DNA from: Lineus longissimus | Lineage: Eukaryota > Nemertea > Pilidiophora > Heteronemertea > Lineidae | Direction of reading: 5' to 3' | DNA length: 64,000 bases | Assembly: GCF_910592395.1 (NCBI RefSeq) | Contig: NC_088319.1 | Location: forward strand, 2,792,001-2,856,000 | Shown: one piece after another, positions 11,203 to 24,077 of the stretch | How positions within the stretch are numbered: the stretch's first letter is position 1 | Layout of the letters: each line of letters opens with the position of its first letter | Position numbers and translations under genes: made by a program | The notes under the pieces: model-generated | Database searches by the model: none | Told to the model about the DNA's origin: nothing | The model's input: the letters and a program-made list of their open reading frames with translations, nothing else

Positions 11203-11797
11203 TTGGTCCTGTGTGCACCTTAAGTGCACCCAGGACCAATCTTGGTGTACCTTAACTTCACTTAAAGATCCGTATGTGCACCCAGTGTGAAATTCGCGCC
11301 GATTAAAAACCCGTGTCCAAGGTTGAAAATGGTATGTTTGTCTTGTAGCAAATCAGAACATCTCGTGTCGAACATTTGCTCTATTTTTCGCTTAAAAAGT
11401 GTATACATGTACATGTATGACAGATGGTGGTAAGAAATAAAGAAAAAGTATTTTTAAGAACATAATACTATTTACTATGTCATTAGGTATGCTGTATGAG
11501 ATGATTCCCCCATTCATACATACATCCGTTCATAGCACACGTGTGCGCAATGACCCCTAGATCCTGCCACTGTATCGAACTGACATTTTGACACCTCGTT
11601 TACAGTTAGTGTTCAGCAAAATTACGGATGTAGAGCAAAAGCACGCGTACCCCACATCGGACACAGGTTTTTTAATCGGCGCGTTTTTTAATCTGTTTGC
11701 ACATAATGATCCTTTTAAAGCAGCACCCAGGAGCATCCTGGGTGCGGTGCTGTTAAGGTACACCCAGCTTGGTCCTTGGTACACCTAAGGTGCACCC
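11203..11797. mobile_element. Foldback element, U2
   Basis: Complete copy. The left tip is itself a hairpin (ttggtcctgtgtgcac, cttaa, gtgcacccaggaccaa). Arms contain cgccgattaaaaa in opposite orientations at both ends. Confidence 0.66.
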
Positions 11798-12188
11798 ATG
11801 ACGACATTTGCCCTTTCGACGACACTGACTGTATTGCATGTGTTAGGTCGACTGAAATATTGTGAAGGATAGACACCTACATGTAGATGTAGGTGACACT
11901 AGTTAATTTGTTTTAGCTATATCGTGTATTCAAAAATGAAAGAAACAATCACATGCAAAAAAATTTCTGAAGAAAATCTGTTGAGAAACCCTTTACCTTT
12001 ACAGTATTCTAAACGGATTTTGATAGGTGCTATATAGGTTTTTCATGTATGATTTAAAAAGTTATTTTAGTTATATAGAATTTCTATGTTTATAAAATAC
12101 ATAGACTATACTGTATATACTATATAGATTTTTTTTCACATGGGATCTTATAGTTTATAGGTTGTCCTTTACAAACCCTATACAGGTG

Positions 12189-12214
12189 CTATACCGGTAT
12201 AGATTTTATATAGC
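12189..12214 (+). promoter_or_regulatory. Palindrome CTATACCGGTATAG plus TATA-like motif upstream of PAN exon (U2)
   Basis: A perfect 14-bp palindrome followed directly by attttatatagcc, about 135 bp before the PAN start codon. The arrangement is conserved in all units that keep this region (imperfect in U1 and U3). Promoter role is inference; AT-rich surroundings make TATA-like strings likely by chance. Confidence 0.3.
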
Positions 12215-12347
12215 CTTTTTTGGCCATTTTTGGCCATTTTCTTTAAAGATTTGCTCCGGAGGATTTTGTCTGTGGTATAAGTTTGCAATGACACCATCAA
12301 TATCTCGAGAAAGCAGGTAATCCAATCAAGAATTATATTGCGTGTAA

Positions 12348-12680
12348 ATGCAATTCATGACTATATGGGAGTCATTGCTGGTCCTGACCAACATTGACAG
12401 AGCTCTAGCAAGTTTAGTGTTTTCCTCATTTCAATTCATGGCAATGGACATTAACGGAACTGATAGCAATTTAACCTTCGCAATCTTACGAGTTCAGTCA
12501 ATTCTTCGATGTGGTATGGCATGCTCGAATATTCAGATGTGCGTTGCCTTTTTCACCACCCCCCAGAACGGCCATGACCGCCATGATCAAACGGAAACCT
12601 GCCATCTTCACAAGAATGCTGCTACCAAGGACTGGACTTGTAGAGGCGGGAAAACAGGGCATCGGCTTTGGAAAAAGCAG
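12348..12680 (+). CDS. PAN/Apple-like module, first exon (U2)
   Basis: Same exon as in U1 with intact frame, all five cysteines and both sequons. Differs at Leu53, in the loop before Cys85 (QNGHDRHDQ rather than KNGHDGYDQ) and after Cys98 (RGGK rather than RDKK). Same phase-0 gtagcc donor candidate. The paired long exon starts at 14089. Confidence 0.5.
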
Positions 12681-14088
12681 GTAGCCAATATTTCGGTTTT
12701 TATATTCGCAACCTATTTTGCAATAAAGACATACGTGTAATTTGCTGTTGTTGCGTGCGCAACCGGTTAGACACTAGGACGACGTTGCTTGCCCTACTGA
12801 CAAGCTCGCATTGGATTGTTTGATATCGGAATTTCGTTAGTCCTAGACTGGTTGCCTACCAGGGCTAAAGAAGCCATATTTAGTATATTTAGTGTGTTGG
12901 GTTTAATTACAGTTAGTATGAATTACTCGTTCTATGGAACGATCTCCATCATCCGCGCATTGCGCCTATAATTGTTAGAACTCAAATTTTCTTCAACGAC
13001 GTTAACCGGAGCGCCCGAGACTGGAATATGAAACTTTATGCAGCTGTTGAAACAAAAACCTAATTCTCGTGCGAATGCATGGCGTATAGTCAACTGAGGA
13101 ATAAGGTGTACACCTACACTTCAACTTTGAGGGTAAATTATGGTCGTCTGATGATTACTTCGATTCAACTGAACTGGTAAACATTTTTCACAAATATATG
13201 ATAAATTACGTGAAACTGCACAATACTACTTTCAAATTCAGACCGACCTCTGCTTTAGGCGTACCTTTCTATAATGAAGTCGTATTTTAAGTCTTGCACT
13301 GCAATTTGGATAACCACTTCGTTGTAGCCATCTTATACACTGATCCAATTTGATATTATAAACATTACTGTAAAAATCCAGATGGAATGGCATAATGAAA
13401 ACGTTCGTCGATTAACTGAATATTAGATAACCGTACGTAATTCAATATCGGAGATGAGGTCGGAGTGGGACTCGGAACGGGCCAAGGCTCAGATTTAGCG
13501 GAATCTGCAATAAACATTTGAAAAGTTCTTTTTAGTATCAATTTGCTGAAACCCATATATTTATCGACTTAGGAAAAAAAACAACCAACATGCATGACAA
13601 AATGATCTGCATTATTCTTCTCGGACCATTTCCACATCGGCTGTGGTGGGGGAGAAGGCCAAACGTAGCAATTTTTACAAATAATTATCATATACATATT
13701 CTATAGCGATCTTTTCATGTGCATTGTTTTTGGGTGTTTCCGCTCAATTTTACCATAATTTTCCAGTTTTCCCAGTTTTCCGCAGTTTTCGTAGATTCCG
13801 CTTAATTGCCCTGGCCGTCAGGATGATTTTCAGAGTGGCGCTCATTGTTGCCAACCTGTCTATAATATATACAGGGTATACCAAAAAGGCTGTATCCGCC
13901 TATACGTTAATAATGGGTTTGTATAAACAAGATGAGCGCATTACTTATGAAGATTTTCTAATCAACAGAGAGAGACAGCCTTCCATCTCTCCCACAATGT
14001 AATGTATTAAAACCTAATTTCAACAATTTCATCCACTTCATTTAAAGATGTCATATCATAACTTTTAACCGCCACGCCGAACTAGCAG

Positions 14089-15189
14089 AGGGGCACCTAT
14101 CGGTCGTACCGTGATGTAAGGATCAATGGCCAGTTCCCAGCATGGGCGGCATCGGTATTTTACCACACAGGGCTAAGTGTCATAGTCACAGTGGCTCTTT
14201 TTCATTACTCCTTGAGTACTTATCGTAACGTCTACGTCTACAGCCAAGATGATATAAGCGGAGATTTTAAACTGACGTATCATTTTCATTTTAACGAGCT
14301 CACATACATTGCTGGCGAATATGGCAATGATGTCATAGGTGTTCGCACTCGTCAGGGACGGCAATCTGTCACTGAAAAGTTGCGAGCATTTCAATTCGAT
14401 TTGATTGGAAGTAGCAATTGCCGAGAGTTGATTCTACCGTATGGTGAACTTGAGAAAAGCGTCGGTCCAAAGAATTCGAGGTTAAAATATTTCAAAATGG
14501 TTTCATGTGGTGAGAATGTTTTCTTGGAGTTGACCTTTCGATGCAAATTTCAGCAGCACAAAAACAGGGAAAAAGACCTGTTTATGTCTTGGTTAAATTG
14601 GTATAAAATAGTAAACATAGGGTTTGTTCTTAAACTTCGGTTTGTTAAAAGCCTAAAAGAGATAAACTACTCTCTTGTGCCTGAAGCCGAAAGTGCTTTA
14701 TCATTTGATATGGATAACATCATGTTAGAGGATATCCGATGTGATTTGAATGGTTATCTCTATAAATCATCAGCTAGAACACACTCCATCACCATCTTAG
14801 AAAAACCGTACGAGTATAATAAATCCACGTCGATTATCTTACGTGATGATTTTTTCAGAAAATTGGGAGACTCCGCAATTCTGACTTTGTTAGGATCATA
14901 TAATGTCGTCGTTGAGGTTCATCGGGCGAAGTTCGTTACCATATTTTTTAAGCGTCCTAAGGAGAGCTTTAGGCTGAATCCTAAGAATCACGCTCAATTT
15001 CTGTTTAGGTTGCAATTGGGGCCATGCCTGGATGAATCCGAGGTGGAAGCTAAGAATACGTTATTGATGACCTTACGTGACCCTTTTGTCTCCAACCATT
15101 GGTTAATAGTCGGTGCTAATGAAAGATTATTTGCCTGGCCCAAATTCGCTACTGGTAAGCAAATGACCGCAAAGGTATTTACTCTGTAA
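14089..15189 (+). CDS. Unrecognised open exon (U2)
   Basis: Intact copy, one codon shorter than U1: three nucleotides are missing where U1 reads IFLSKR and U2 reads IFFKR. Of about ten other differences from U1 counted by eye, most change the amino acid (for example FGLIG/FDLIG, RFKYF/RLKYF, DLFRK/DFFRK, HALF/HAQF). No in-frame ATG near the start, so it also depends on splicing. Confidence 0.5.
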   Translation, partial: RGTYRSYRDVRINGQFPAWAASVFYHTGLSVIVTVALFHYSLSTYRNVYVYSQDDISGDFKLTYHFHFNELTYIAGEYGNDVIGVRTRQGRQSVTEKLRAFQFDLIGSSNCRELILPYGELEKSVGPKNSRLKYFKMVSCGENVFLELTFRCKFQQHKNREKDLFMSWLNWYKIVNIGFVLKLRFVKSLKEINYSLVPEAESALSFDMDNIMLEDIRCDLNGYLYKSSARTHSITILEKPYEYNKSTSIILRDDFFRKLGDSAILTLLGSYNVVVEVHRAKFVTIFFKRPKESFRLNPKNHAQFLFRLQLGPCLDESEVEAKNTLLMTLRDPFVSNHWLIVGANERLFAWPKFATGKQMTAKVFTL

Positions 15190-16250
15190 CAAAGTACTCG
15201 GGTGGACTTATATTGTTTATAAAACTGAGCTGCACGAACAAATCTCACAGTAGCTGATTAAGAAACTAAGATGAGACGGATACGGCACAGCTATGGATGC
15301 AATATTTCTGACTGCTACTATGTCTAATAATTCACTACGTTAATTTTTCGGAATTTGCACACAAGAATCTTTCTCTAAATCCTTATATCTACGCGAAATC
15401 GAAACAGACATCATAGCATTCCACTCTCTACCGTAAGGAATTTCCGTGTTGCATAAATAAATTCATTGATATTCCGGGAGATATAATTGTCGCAATAAGT
15501 ATATTGAGGGAAATTACACATGCAGTATAAGTGTATTTCGGATTATTTTAGATCTGGCCATATTTACTTGGCTCTTCTCTTGTCACTGCATTGTAATAGT
15601 GTGATCACCAATATTATAGTAATGAAACACAGCCTTGGGCAGCCGGTGTCATAGTTGACCAGGTTTAGTTGACACCATAAAGGAGCATTGGTTAGGCAAG
15701 AGTCTTTAAATAAAAAAATTGAAAGACTTTCAGACTGGTTGAAAGACTCTGGTCAGGCAAATCCCAAGGATACTAAGTAATCTTGTTCTGAGCAACACCA
15801 CTCTCTTTTAATAAATGTGATGCTGTCACATTCCGGAGTTCAACTAAGTGCCCTCGGCCAGACGAGATGAAAAACACTATGAGCAAGTCGAGGACAGACT
15901 GTTATTTGAATGACGATCGCCGTATTTGGGAGATCATCTTTCAAATGAGAGTATGGAAAGAGTCAGTTCGACCACTAAACTGTTATTGCAATACCACGCA
16001 ATAGTTGTAAATTGAAAGTGAAAGAAAGCGTTATTCGGAGGTTTCAGCTTGCATCTTCTTTTATTGACGGTCATGGCCTCTATGCACCATAAAATACAAT
16101 CCATCAGAATTCAAAACGGATGGAGACTTTTTCCAGGGGGACATTTTCCACTTCTACACTGTACTGGATTGTGTGACCCAGTTCAATTTTGTCATTGAAT
16201 AATTGAGTTCACCATCGCGTTGCCAAGATATCTGGACGATTATCTTCATC

Positions 16251-16431
16251 GAATCGGAGCTTACGTCCTCGTTTCAAAGATGTCTGGTCGCCGTCGTCAC
16301 CGAGTTGGAGTTCATGCTCACGTTCGTGTTTCAACGATCGCTGGTCGAGTGCAGTTACCGAGTCGGAGCTTACGACCACGTTTCAACGATCTCAGGTTGA
16401 AAATCGTCTCCGAGTCGGAGTTCATGAAAAG
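16251..16431. repeat. Same minisatellite (U2)
   Basis: Same number and order of repeat copies as U1. Confidence 0.75.
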
Positions 16432-16806
16432 CTTTGGATCGTTGTGTTTCTATTTTTTATGTCTATTTTAGACTACTTCTCAATGCTGGCTAGATGCATG
16501 GCTTGCTGTTATGTTATCATTAAACCTGTGGTTCTGGTCATCATTCAGACACGAGGCTTTCAAGCCTCTTGGGATCATTTGATGAGCATGATTAATAGTT
16601 ATAATAGAAGACACTTACCAGTCAGTTGAAGTGTGATTGAGATTCGATCGAAACCTTAAAATCAGGAATTGAGTAATAACATGCCCGCCGTTTCTTATTT
16701 TTGAGGGTCATAGTTTCGGCTGCATTTTTCTTTGTGCCTTGTTCTCCCTGACGTACGCGTTCAAGTATGAGTGTTCAGGTGAGCTAGCGTCTGCTATCTA
16801 ATTTTA

Positions 16807-17705
16807 TTACTCCATTCCCATGCGGGCAAGATCGAACAGCTCGAGTATGAAGTTAGGCGATATAGGTCGAACAGTGTTGGTCTGGCTGAGGCAAGGCTCA
16901 CTGGTACAGGTGAGATGACAACAGCCGATGGACACAGACTCTTCTTTAGTGGTAAACATTCCAAGCGTGGATATGGGATGGCAGCCATGAGGACACGGCA
17001 CCAGCAGTTCTAAAAGCAACCTATTGGTAGTCCCTAGTGCACCAACTGTGAAATTTGTAAAACCTAACCATTAATTAGTGGTTCCAACTAAAATAGGTAG
17101 TAAAACTACCATCAAAATGGTTAAGAATTACCATTTTGATAGTTAAAACAAATAATTCCACAGTCAGTGCAATAGCAACTACATGTACCAGAGTAGTAAA
17201 ACATAACAATAATTAGTTACTTTCACTATTTAATTTTAAAAAGAGTATTGACCAGTCTCCAACCGTATGATGACTGTGAGGATCAGCGCAAAACCATTCA
17301 ACCTGTCAGTTGTCCAGATCTACGCTCCAACAAGCTTTGGATCCGAGGACAGGATGAATGGATTTTACGAAGACATCATGGCTACTATGCAGTCTCTCCC
17401 AAAGCAGGACATTATTATGGTAGTAGGGGGCTGTGACGCAAAAATCGGCACCGATGCCTAGGACCAATTGAAAGGCAACGTCGGGAGATTTTGCTAAGGA
17501 GTAACAAACAAGAGGGGCCTCCGGATAATTGAATTTCCTCAAAAACTCAGTCGAAAGGCAACTTGGCATTCTCCTATTGGTAACACACACAACATGATCG
17601 AGTACATTACGGTTACGAAAGTTTTCGTGAGCAGCATCAGCATGGCTGAGACCAGGACCTATCCAGGAGCAGATGTTGGAATTGACCATGACCCTGTCCT
17701 TACCC
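16807..17705 (+). mobile_element. LINE endonuclease relic, short form (U3)
   Basis: Nearly identical to the U2 copy, including the GGCDA replacement of the catalytic motif, the stop after GTDA and the internal deletion. It ends near 17705, followed by a small tandem of a ctacaatccagg-type motif. Non-functional. Confidence 0.8.
17022..17190. mobile_element. Hairpin element inside the LINE relic, U3
   Basis: Copy of the palindromic element at the identical LINE position, so it was amplified with the unit rather than inserted again. Confidence 0.6.
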
Positions 17706-19137
17706 CAATCGCGTTTTTACTCACCTCATGACAAGCTACAATCCAGGTTACAAGCTACAATCCAGGCTACAATCCAAGTTGTCCCTTGAGACTGATATTT
17801 CTGCTCCAAAGGCTGAATTTCAAATTGTAATTGCTTGATAAATGCCAACCCGCTCTAAATTCTTTTTACGTCTAATCATAATTATCATGTCAGTGAACAA
17901 CTTGATTATAGGCATCTCATAAAATATAACCCATACTAGTCCAGCAAGTCAGGAATGCAAACAGGATGATAAAAGTAGGAAACAGGTTAAGAAGTTTCTA
18001 TGCTATTCCCGATTAAACAACTGATAAGACGATAGAGATAATATACTAGTATTGTACCGTCCTTTATTACGAGCTAGACTGTACATTCGTAAGAGGATTC
18101 TTGCCAGATTCCTAATATAGTTAAGATCTAAACTAAGAAATCTTGCAACGAAATGTACATGCACTGGTTCACAAAACTGAATAATATCTTTAAAATCTTA
18201 TACAAATCTTAATTCTTGATTTTGGCCGGGGAGATCAGAGCCGCGATAATCGATTCCTGTCCCATGCAAGGACCTACGATGACCACCGTAAACATGGTAA
18301 ACGAGCGATTTTTGTTGCATGCAATCATGATCACAGGTCGTAGTGACAAAAAGCATAAGTCTTATTTAGGTTCAAGGATCCGGATCACAAATAGCTACGT
18401 AACTACATTTTTTATATGTGAACATGCGTATGGGGTCGGATTCTATTCCACGATATCCATTTTAAAAGCAATCGATGCCAAAATAAGTTGATGCACTGTT
18501 TTCTTTGAATCAAATTTAACAAATACAGTTATTGACGCTGGTTGTGTTGTTATTGATTAAACGTTGTCTTGTTAAAGCCACAGTTATCTTGCTAAAATCA
18601 GGCTCTATTGCATCGGTTGTGTCTGTCGCAGAAGAACTAAGGACACAAGTTCAGAGAGGTGACTAAACATGCTATCTTCGAAATTCACCATTTCCTGATC
18701 AGCGCCTCTTGTAGTGGAGCTCTGAGACGTAGACGCTGACGTCCTCAATTACTTCGAAATTGATTAACTTTTGGCGAACTATTGACCAAACGAAGCTTGA
18801 TATGCCTAATTATTCTTGTCGCATGGTAATTGTGTGATTTTACCTTTGACATATGGTGTTGTGAATTACGTGTACGCTCTATTAAACGTCCTTGGTTTCA
18901 GTTGATGTGTCTGGCATTTGACCGACGAATGTTTGGGGTCAGCGCTGACAGCAGTCTTAAAGTATGTTATTTGTAGACAAATGCATTTGAGATATACATG
19001 TACGCTCGTGCCATGCAAAATTCTGCATTTTAACATCACCCAGGAGGCTCTTGGTTAAGTTTCCAAAAACTCTCAGTTCCGCAAACAGAAAGAGGCTAAC
19101 TATGATTTGTGATAGCAATGTATTTCAGAATGTCCCT

Positions 19138-19687
19138 TCACACGTGTGCGCAATGACCCCTCGATCCTGCCACTGATGTCGAACTGACAATGACATTTTG
19201 ACGCCTCGTTTACAGTTCGTGTTCAGCAAAATTACGGATGTAGAGCAAAAGCACGCGTTTGTCATGCCGATGCAAATATTTACTCCTAAACAGGAAAAGA
19301 TATCATTCTAGGCCCTCTTACTACAATCAATCCCCATGGCAAATATATATGAACAACAGAAAGTCCCCATGCAGTGAACCTGGCCATGCTGCCTATGTTT
19401 ACCTAATTAGCATAATGTAGGCCAACACTATGGGAGCCCCCTATTATCAGTTAATCGTACTACTCATTTCAATGGAAGCCTTAACAGGTATGAGTTAGTG
19501 TTCAGCAAAATTACGGATGTAGAGCAAAAGCACGCGTACCCCACATCGGACACAGGTTTTTTAATGGGCGCGTATTTCAATCTGTTTGCACATGAAGATC
19601 CTTTTAAAGCAGCACCCAGGAGCATCCTGGGTGCGGTGCTGTTAAGGTACACCCAGCTTGGTCCTTGGTACACCTAAGGTGCACCCA
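19138..19687. mobile_element. Foldback element, U3: right arm only, with extra segment
   Basis: The left arm is deleted at a junction with short microhomology. The right arm contains the 235-bp extra segment described separately. Confidence 0.6.
19259..19492. repeat. 235-bp extra segment flanked by a 44-bp direct duplication (U3)
   Basis: The segment is bounded by two copies of a 44-nt stretch of the foldback right arm (19215-19258 and 19493-19536, with one mismatch). No terminal inverted repeat or coding potential seen. Absent from U1, U2, U4, U5. Could be a tandem duplication into which foreign DNA was captured. Confidence 0.55.
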
Positions 19688-20220
19688 TGACGACATTTGC
19701 CCTTTCGACGACACTGACTGTATTGCATGTGTTAGGTCGACTGAAATATTGTGAAGGATAGACACCTACATGTAGATGTAGGTGACACTAGTTAATTTGT
19801 TTTAGCTATATCGTGTATTCAAAAATGCTCAGAAACAATCACATGCAAATATTTTTCTGAAGAAAATCTGTTGAAAAACCCATTACCTTTACAGTATTCT
19901 AAACGGATTTCAATAGGTGCTATATAGGTTTTTCATGTATGATTTAAAAAGTTATTTTAGTTATATAGAGTTTCTATGTTTATAAAATGCATAGAGTACA
20001 CTGTATATACTGTATAGAATTTTTTTCACATGGGATCTTATAGTTTATAGGTTGTCCTTTACAAACCCTATACAGGTGCTGTACCGGTATAGATTTTATA
20101 TAGCCTTTTTTGGCCATTTTCTTTAAAGATTTGCTCCGGAGTGTTTGTCTGTGGTATAAGTTTGCAATGACACAATCAATATCTCGAGAAAGCAGGTAAT
20201 CCAATCAAGAATTCTATTAC

Positions 20221-20559
20221 ATGCATTTGCAATTCATGACTATATGGGAGTTATTGCTGGTCCTGACCAACATGGACAGAGCTCTAGCAAGTTTAGTGTT
20301 TTCCTCATTTCAATTCATGACAATGGCCATTAACGGAACTGATAGCAATTTAACTTTCGCAATCTTACGAGTTCAGTCAATTCTTCGATGTAGTATGGCA
20401 TGCTCGAATATTCAGATGTGCGTTGCCTTTTTCACCACCCCCAAGAACGGCCATGACGGCCATGATCAAACGGAAACCTGCCATCTTCACAAGAATGCTG
20501 CTACCAAGGACTGGACTTGTAGAGGCGGGAAAACAGGGCATCGGCTTTGGAAAAAGCAG
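20221..20559 (+). CDS. PAN/Apple-like module, first exon (U3)
   Basis: Intact copy whose ATG lies two codons upstream of the start used in other units (MHLQFMTIW). It reads LLLVLTNMDRALAS in the signal peptide and RCSMAC at the first two cysteines (Ser where most copies have Gly). Aspartate before the first sequon is Ala. Donor and phase as in the others; paired long exon at 21676. Confidence 0.5.
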
Positions 20560-21675
20560 GTAGCCAATATTTCGGTTTTTATATTCGCAACCTATTTTGC
20601 AATAAAGACATAATTTGCTGTTGTTGCGTGCGCAACCGGTTAGACACTAGGACGGCGTTGCTTGACCTACTGACAAGCTCGCACTGGACTGTTTGATATC
20701 GGAATTTCGTTAGTCCTAGACTGGTTGCCTACCAGGGCTAAAGAAGCCATATTTAGTATATTTAGTGTGTTGGGTTTATTTACAGCTAGTATGAATTACT
20801 CGTTCTATGGAACGATCTCCATCAAAACTCAAATTTCAAATTTTGTTCAACGACGTTAACTGGTCGCCCGAGACTGGAATATGCAACTTTATGCAGCTGT
20901 TGAAACAAAAACCTAATTCTCGTGCGAATGCATGGCGTACAGTCAACTGAGGAATAAGGTGTACACCTACACTTCAACTTTGAGGGTAAATTATGGTCGT
21001 CTGATAATTACTTCGATTCAACTGACCTGGTAAACATTTCTCACAAATATATGATAAATTACGTGAAACTGCACAATACTACTATTGAATTCAGACCGAC
21101 CTGTGTTTTAGGCGTACCTGTCTATAATAAAGTCGTATTTCAAGTCGTGCACTGCAATTTGGATAACCACTTCGTTGTAGCCATCTTATACACTGATCCA
21201 ATTTGATATTATAAACATTACTGTAAAAATCCAGTTGGAATGGCATAATGAAAACGTTCGTCAATTAACTGAATATTAGATAACCGTACGTAATTCAATA
21301 TCGGAGATGAAGTCGGAGTGGGACTCGGAACGGGACAAGGCTCCGATTTAGCGGAATCTGCAATAAACATTTGAAAAGTTCCATTAGTATCAATTTGCTG
21401 AAACCCCTATATTTATATCGACTTAGAAAAAAAAGACCCAACCTGTCTATAATATATACAGGGTATACCAAAGAGGCTGTATCCGCCTATACGTTAATAA
21501 TGGGTTTATATAAACAAGATGAGCGCATTACTTATGAAGATTGTCTAATCAACAGAGAGAGACAGCCTTCCATCTCTCCCATAATGTAATGTACTAAAAC
21601 CTAATTTCAACAATTTCATCCACTTCATTTAAAGATGTCATATCTTAACTTTTAACCGCCACGCCGAACTAGCAG

Positions 21676-22779
21676 AGGGGCACCTATCGGTCGTACCGTG
21701 ATCTAAGGATCTATGGCCAGTTCCCACCGTGGGCGGCATCAGTATTTTACCACACAGGGCTAAGTGTCATAGTCACAGTGGCTCTTTTTCATTACTCCTC
21801 GAGTCCTTATCGTAACGTCTACGTCTACAGCCAAGATGATATAAGCGGAGATTTTAAACTGACGTATCATTTTCATTTTAACGAGCTCGCATTTATTGCT
21901 GGCGAATATGGCAATGATGTCATAGGTGTTAGCACTCGTCGTGGACGGAAATATGTCGCTGAAAAGTTGCGAGCATTTCAATTCGATTTGATTGGAAGTA
22001 GCAATTGCCGAGAGTTGATTCTACCGTATGGTGAACTTGAGAAAAGCGTCGGTCCAAAGAATTCGAGGTTCAAATATTTCAAAATGGTTTCATGTGGTGA
22101 GAATGTTTTCTTGGAGTTGACCTTTCGATGCAAATTTCAGCAGCACAAAAACAGGGGAAAAGACCTGTTTATGTCTTGGTTAAATTGGTATAAAATAGTA
22201 AACATAGGGTTTGTTCTTAAACTTCGGTATGTTAAAAGCCTAAAAGAGATAAATTACTCTCTTGTGCCTGAAGCCAAAAGTGCTTTATTATCTGATATGG
22301 ATAACATCATGTTAGAGGATATCCGATGTGATTTGAATGGTTATCTCTATAAATCATCAGCTAGAACACACTCCATCACCATCTTAGAAAAACCGTACGA
22401 GTATAATAAATCCACGTCGATTATCTTACGTGATGATTTTTTCAGAAAATTGGGAGACTCCGCAATTCTGTCTTTGTTAGGATCATATAATGTCGTCGTT
22501 GAGGTTCATCGGGCGAAGTTCGTTACCATATTTTTAAGTAAGCGTCCTAAGGAGAGCTTTAGGCTGAATCATAAGAATCACACTCTATTTCTGTTTAGGT
22601 TGCAATTGGGGCCATGCCTGGATGAATCCGAGGTGGAAGCTAAGAATACGTTATTGATGACCTTACGTGACCCTTTTGTCTCCAACCATTGGTTAATAGT
22701 CGGTGCGAAAGAAAGATTATTTGCCTGGCCCAAATTCGCTACTGGTAAGCAAATGACCGCAAAGGTATTTACTCTGTAA
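21676..22779 (+). CDS. Unrecognised open exon (U3)
   Basis: Intact frame. Distinct from U1 in the block NELAFIAGEYGNDVIG followed by STRRGRKYVAEK (U1 has VRTRQGRQSVTEK), and at EAKSALLSDMDN, NHKNHTLF and GAKERLFAW. The upstream presumed intron is 290 bp shorter, but the acceptor region is unchanged. Confidence 0.5.
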   Translation, partial: RGTYRSYRDLRIYGQFPPWAASVFYHTGLSVIVTVALFHYSSSPYRNVYVYSQDDISGDFKLTYHFHFNELAFIAGEYGNDVIGVSTRRGRKYVAEKLRAFQFDLIGSSNCRELILPYGELEKSVGPKNSRFKYFKMVSCGENVFLELTFRCKFQQHKNRGKDLFMSWLNWYKIVNIGFVLKLRYVKSLKEINYSLVPEAKSALLSDMDNIMLEDIRCDLNGYLYKSSARTHSITILEKPYEYNKSTSIILRDDFFRKLGDSAILSLLGSYNVVVEVHRAKFVTIFLSKRPKESFRLNHKNHTLFLFRLQLGPCLDESEVEAKNTLLMTLRDPFVSNHWLIVGAKERLFAWPKFATGKQMTAKVFTL

Positions 22780-23607
22780 CAAAGTACTCGGGTGGACTTA
22801 TATTGTTTATAAAGCTGAGCTGCACGAACAAATCTCACAGTAGCTGATTAAGAAACTAAGATGAGACGGATACGGCACAGCTATGGATGCAATATTTCTG
22901 ACTGCTACTGTGTCTAATAATTCACTACGTTATCTTTTCGGAATTTGCACACTAGAATCTTTGTCTAAATTCTTATATCTACTATATATTATAGTAATGA
23001 AACACAGCCTTGGGCAGCCGGTGTCATATTATAGTTGACCAGGTTTAGGAGCATTGGTTAGGCAAGAGTCTTTAAATAAAAAATTTGAAAGACTCTCAGA
23101 CTGGTTGAAAGACTCTGGTCAGGCAAATCCCAAGAATACTAAGTAATCTTGTTCTGAGCAACACCACTATCTTTTAATAAATGTGATGTGGTCACATTCC
23201 GGAGTTCAACTAAGTGCCCTCGGCCAGACGAGATGAAAAACACTATGAGCAAGTCGATGACTCTCATTTGAATGACGGTCGCCGTATTTGAAAGATCATC
23301 TTTCAAATGAGAGTCTGGAAAGAGTCAGTTCGAACACTAAACTGTTATTGCAATACAACGCAATAGTTTGAAATTGAAAGTGAAAGAAAGCGTTATTCGG
23401 AGGTTTCAGCTTGCATCTTCTTTTATTGACGGCCATGGTCTCTATGGACCATATAATACAATCCATCAGAATACAATACGGCCGGAGACTTTTTCCAGGG
23501 GGACATTTTCCACTTCTACACTGGATTGTGTGACCCAGTTCAATTTTGTCATCGATCAATTGAGTTCACCATCGCGTTGCAAAGATATCTGGTCGATCAT
23601 CTTCATC

Positions 23608-23789
23608 GAATCGGAGTTTACGTCCTCATTTCAAAGATGTCTGGTCGCCGTCGTCACCGAGTTGGAGTTCATGCTCACGTTCGTGTTTCAACGATCGCTG
23701 GTCGAGTGCAGTCACCGAGTCGGAGCTTACGACCACGTTTCAACGATCTCAGGTTGATTATCGTCACCGAGTCGGAGTTCATGCAAATC
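23608..23789. repeat. Same minisatellite (U3)
   Basis: Same copies; differs from U1 in the last copy (ttgattatcgtcaccgag). Confidence 0.75.
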
Positions 23790-24077
23790 TTTTGATCGTT
23801 GTGTTTGTATTTTTTATGTCTATTTTAGACTACTTCTCAATGTTGGCTAGATGCATGATTTGCTGTAATGTTATCATTAATCCTGTGGTTCTGGTCATCA
23901 TTTAATCGCGAGGCTTACAAGCGTCCTGGGATCACTTGATGAGCATGAATAATTGGTGAGATAGAAGACATTTGCCAGTAAGTTGAAGTGTGATTTAGAT
24001 TCGATCGAAGCCTTTCGACGTCCGCGTTCATTCATGTATATATGGTCAGGTCAGCTAGCGTCTGTTATCTCATGCAA

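Larger units (their letters stand above)
8571..16806 (+). repeat. Tandem unit U2
   Basis: Direct repeat of U1, about 8.2 kb, nearly identical over most of its length. It carries the short form of the LINE relic. Layout: LINE 8571-9465; non-coding 9466-11202; foldback 11203-11797; AT-rich 11798-12347; PAN exon 12348-12680; presumed intron 12681-14088; long exon 14089-15189; flank 15190-16250; minisatellite 16251-16431; spacer 16432-16806. Its flank is the longest of all units: it retains both segments that are lost separately in the other units, so it is the best candidate for the ancestral 3' flank. Confidence 0.9.
16807..24077 (+). repeat. Tandem unit U3 (with two internal deletions)
   Basis: The shortest unit, about 7.3 kb. 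A deletion at about 19136 removes some 600 bp present in the other units, including the left arm of the foldback element. A second deletion near 21427 removes about 290 bp of the presumed intron. It also carries an extra 235-bp segment (19259-19492) shared only with U7. The LINE relic is the short form; the 3' flank is the deleted class also seen in U4 and U5. PAN exon 20221-20559, long exon 21676-22779, minisatellite 23608-23789. The stretches 17706-19130 and 22780-23607 hold no gene I can support. Confidence 0.9.
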
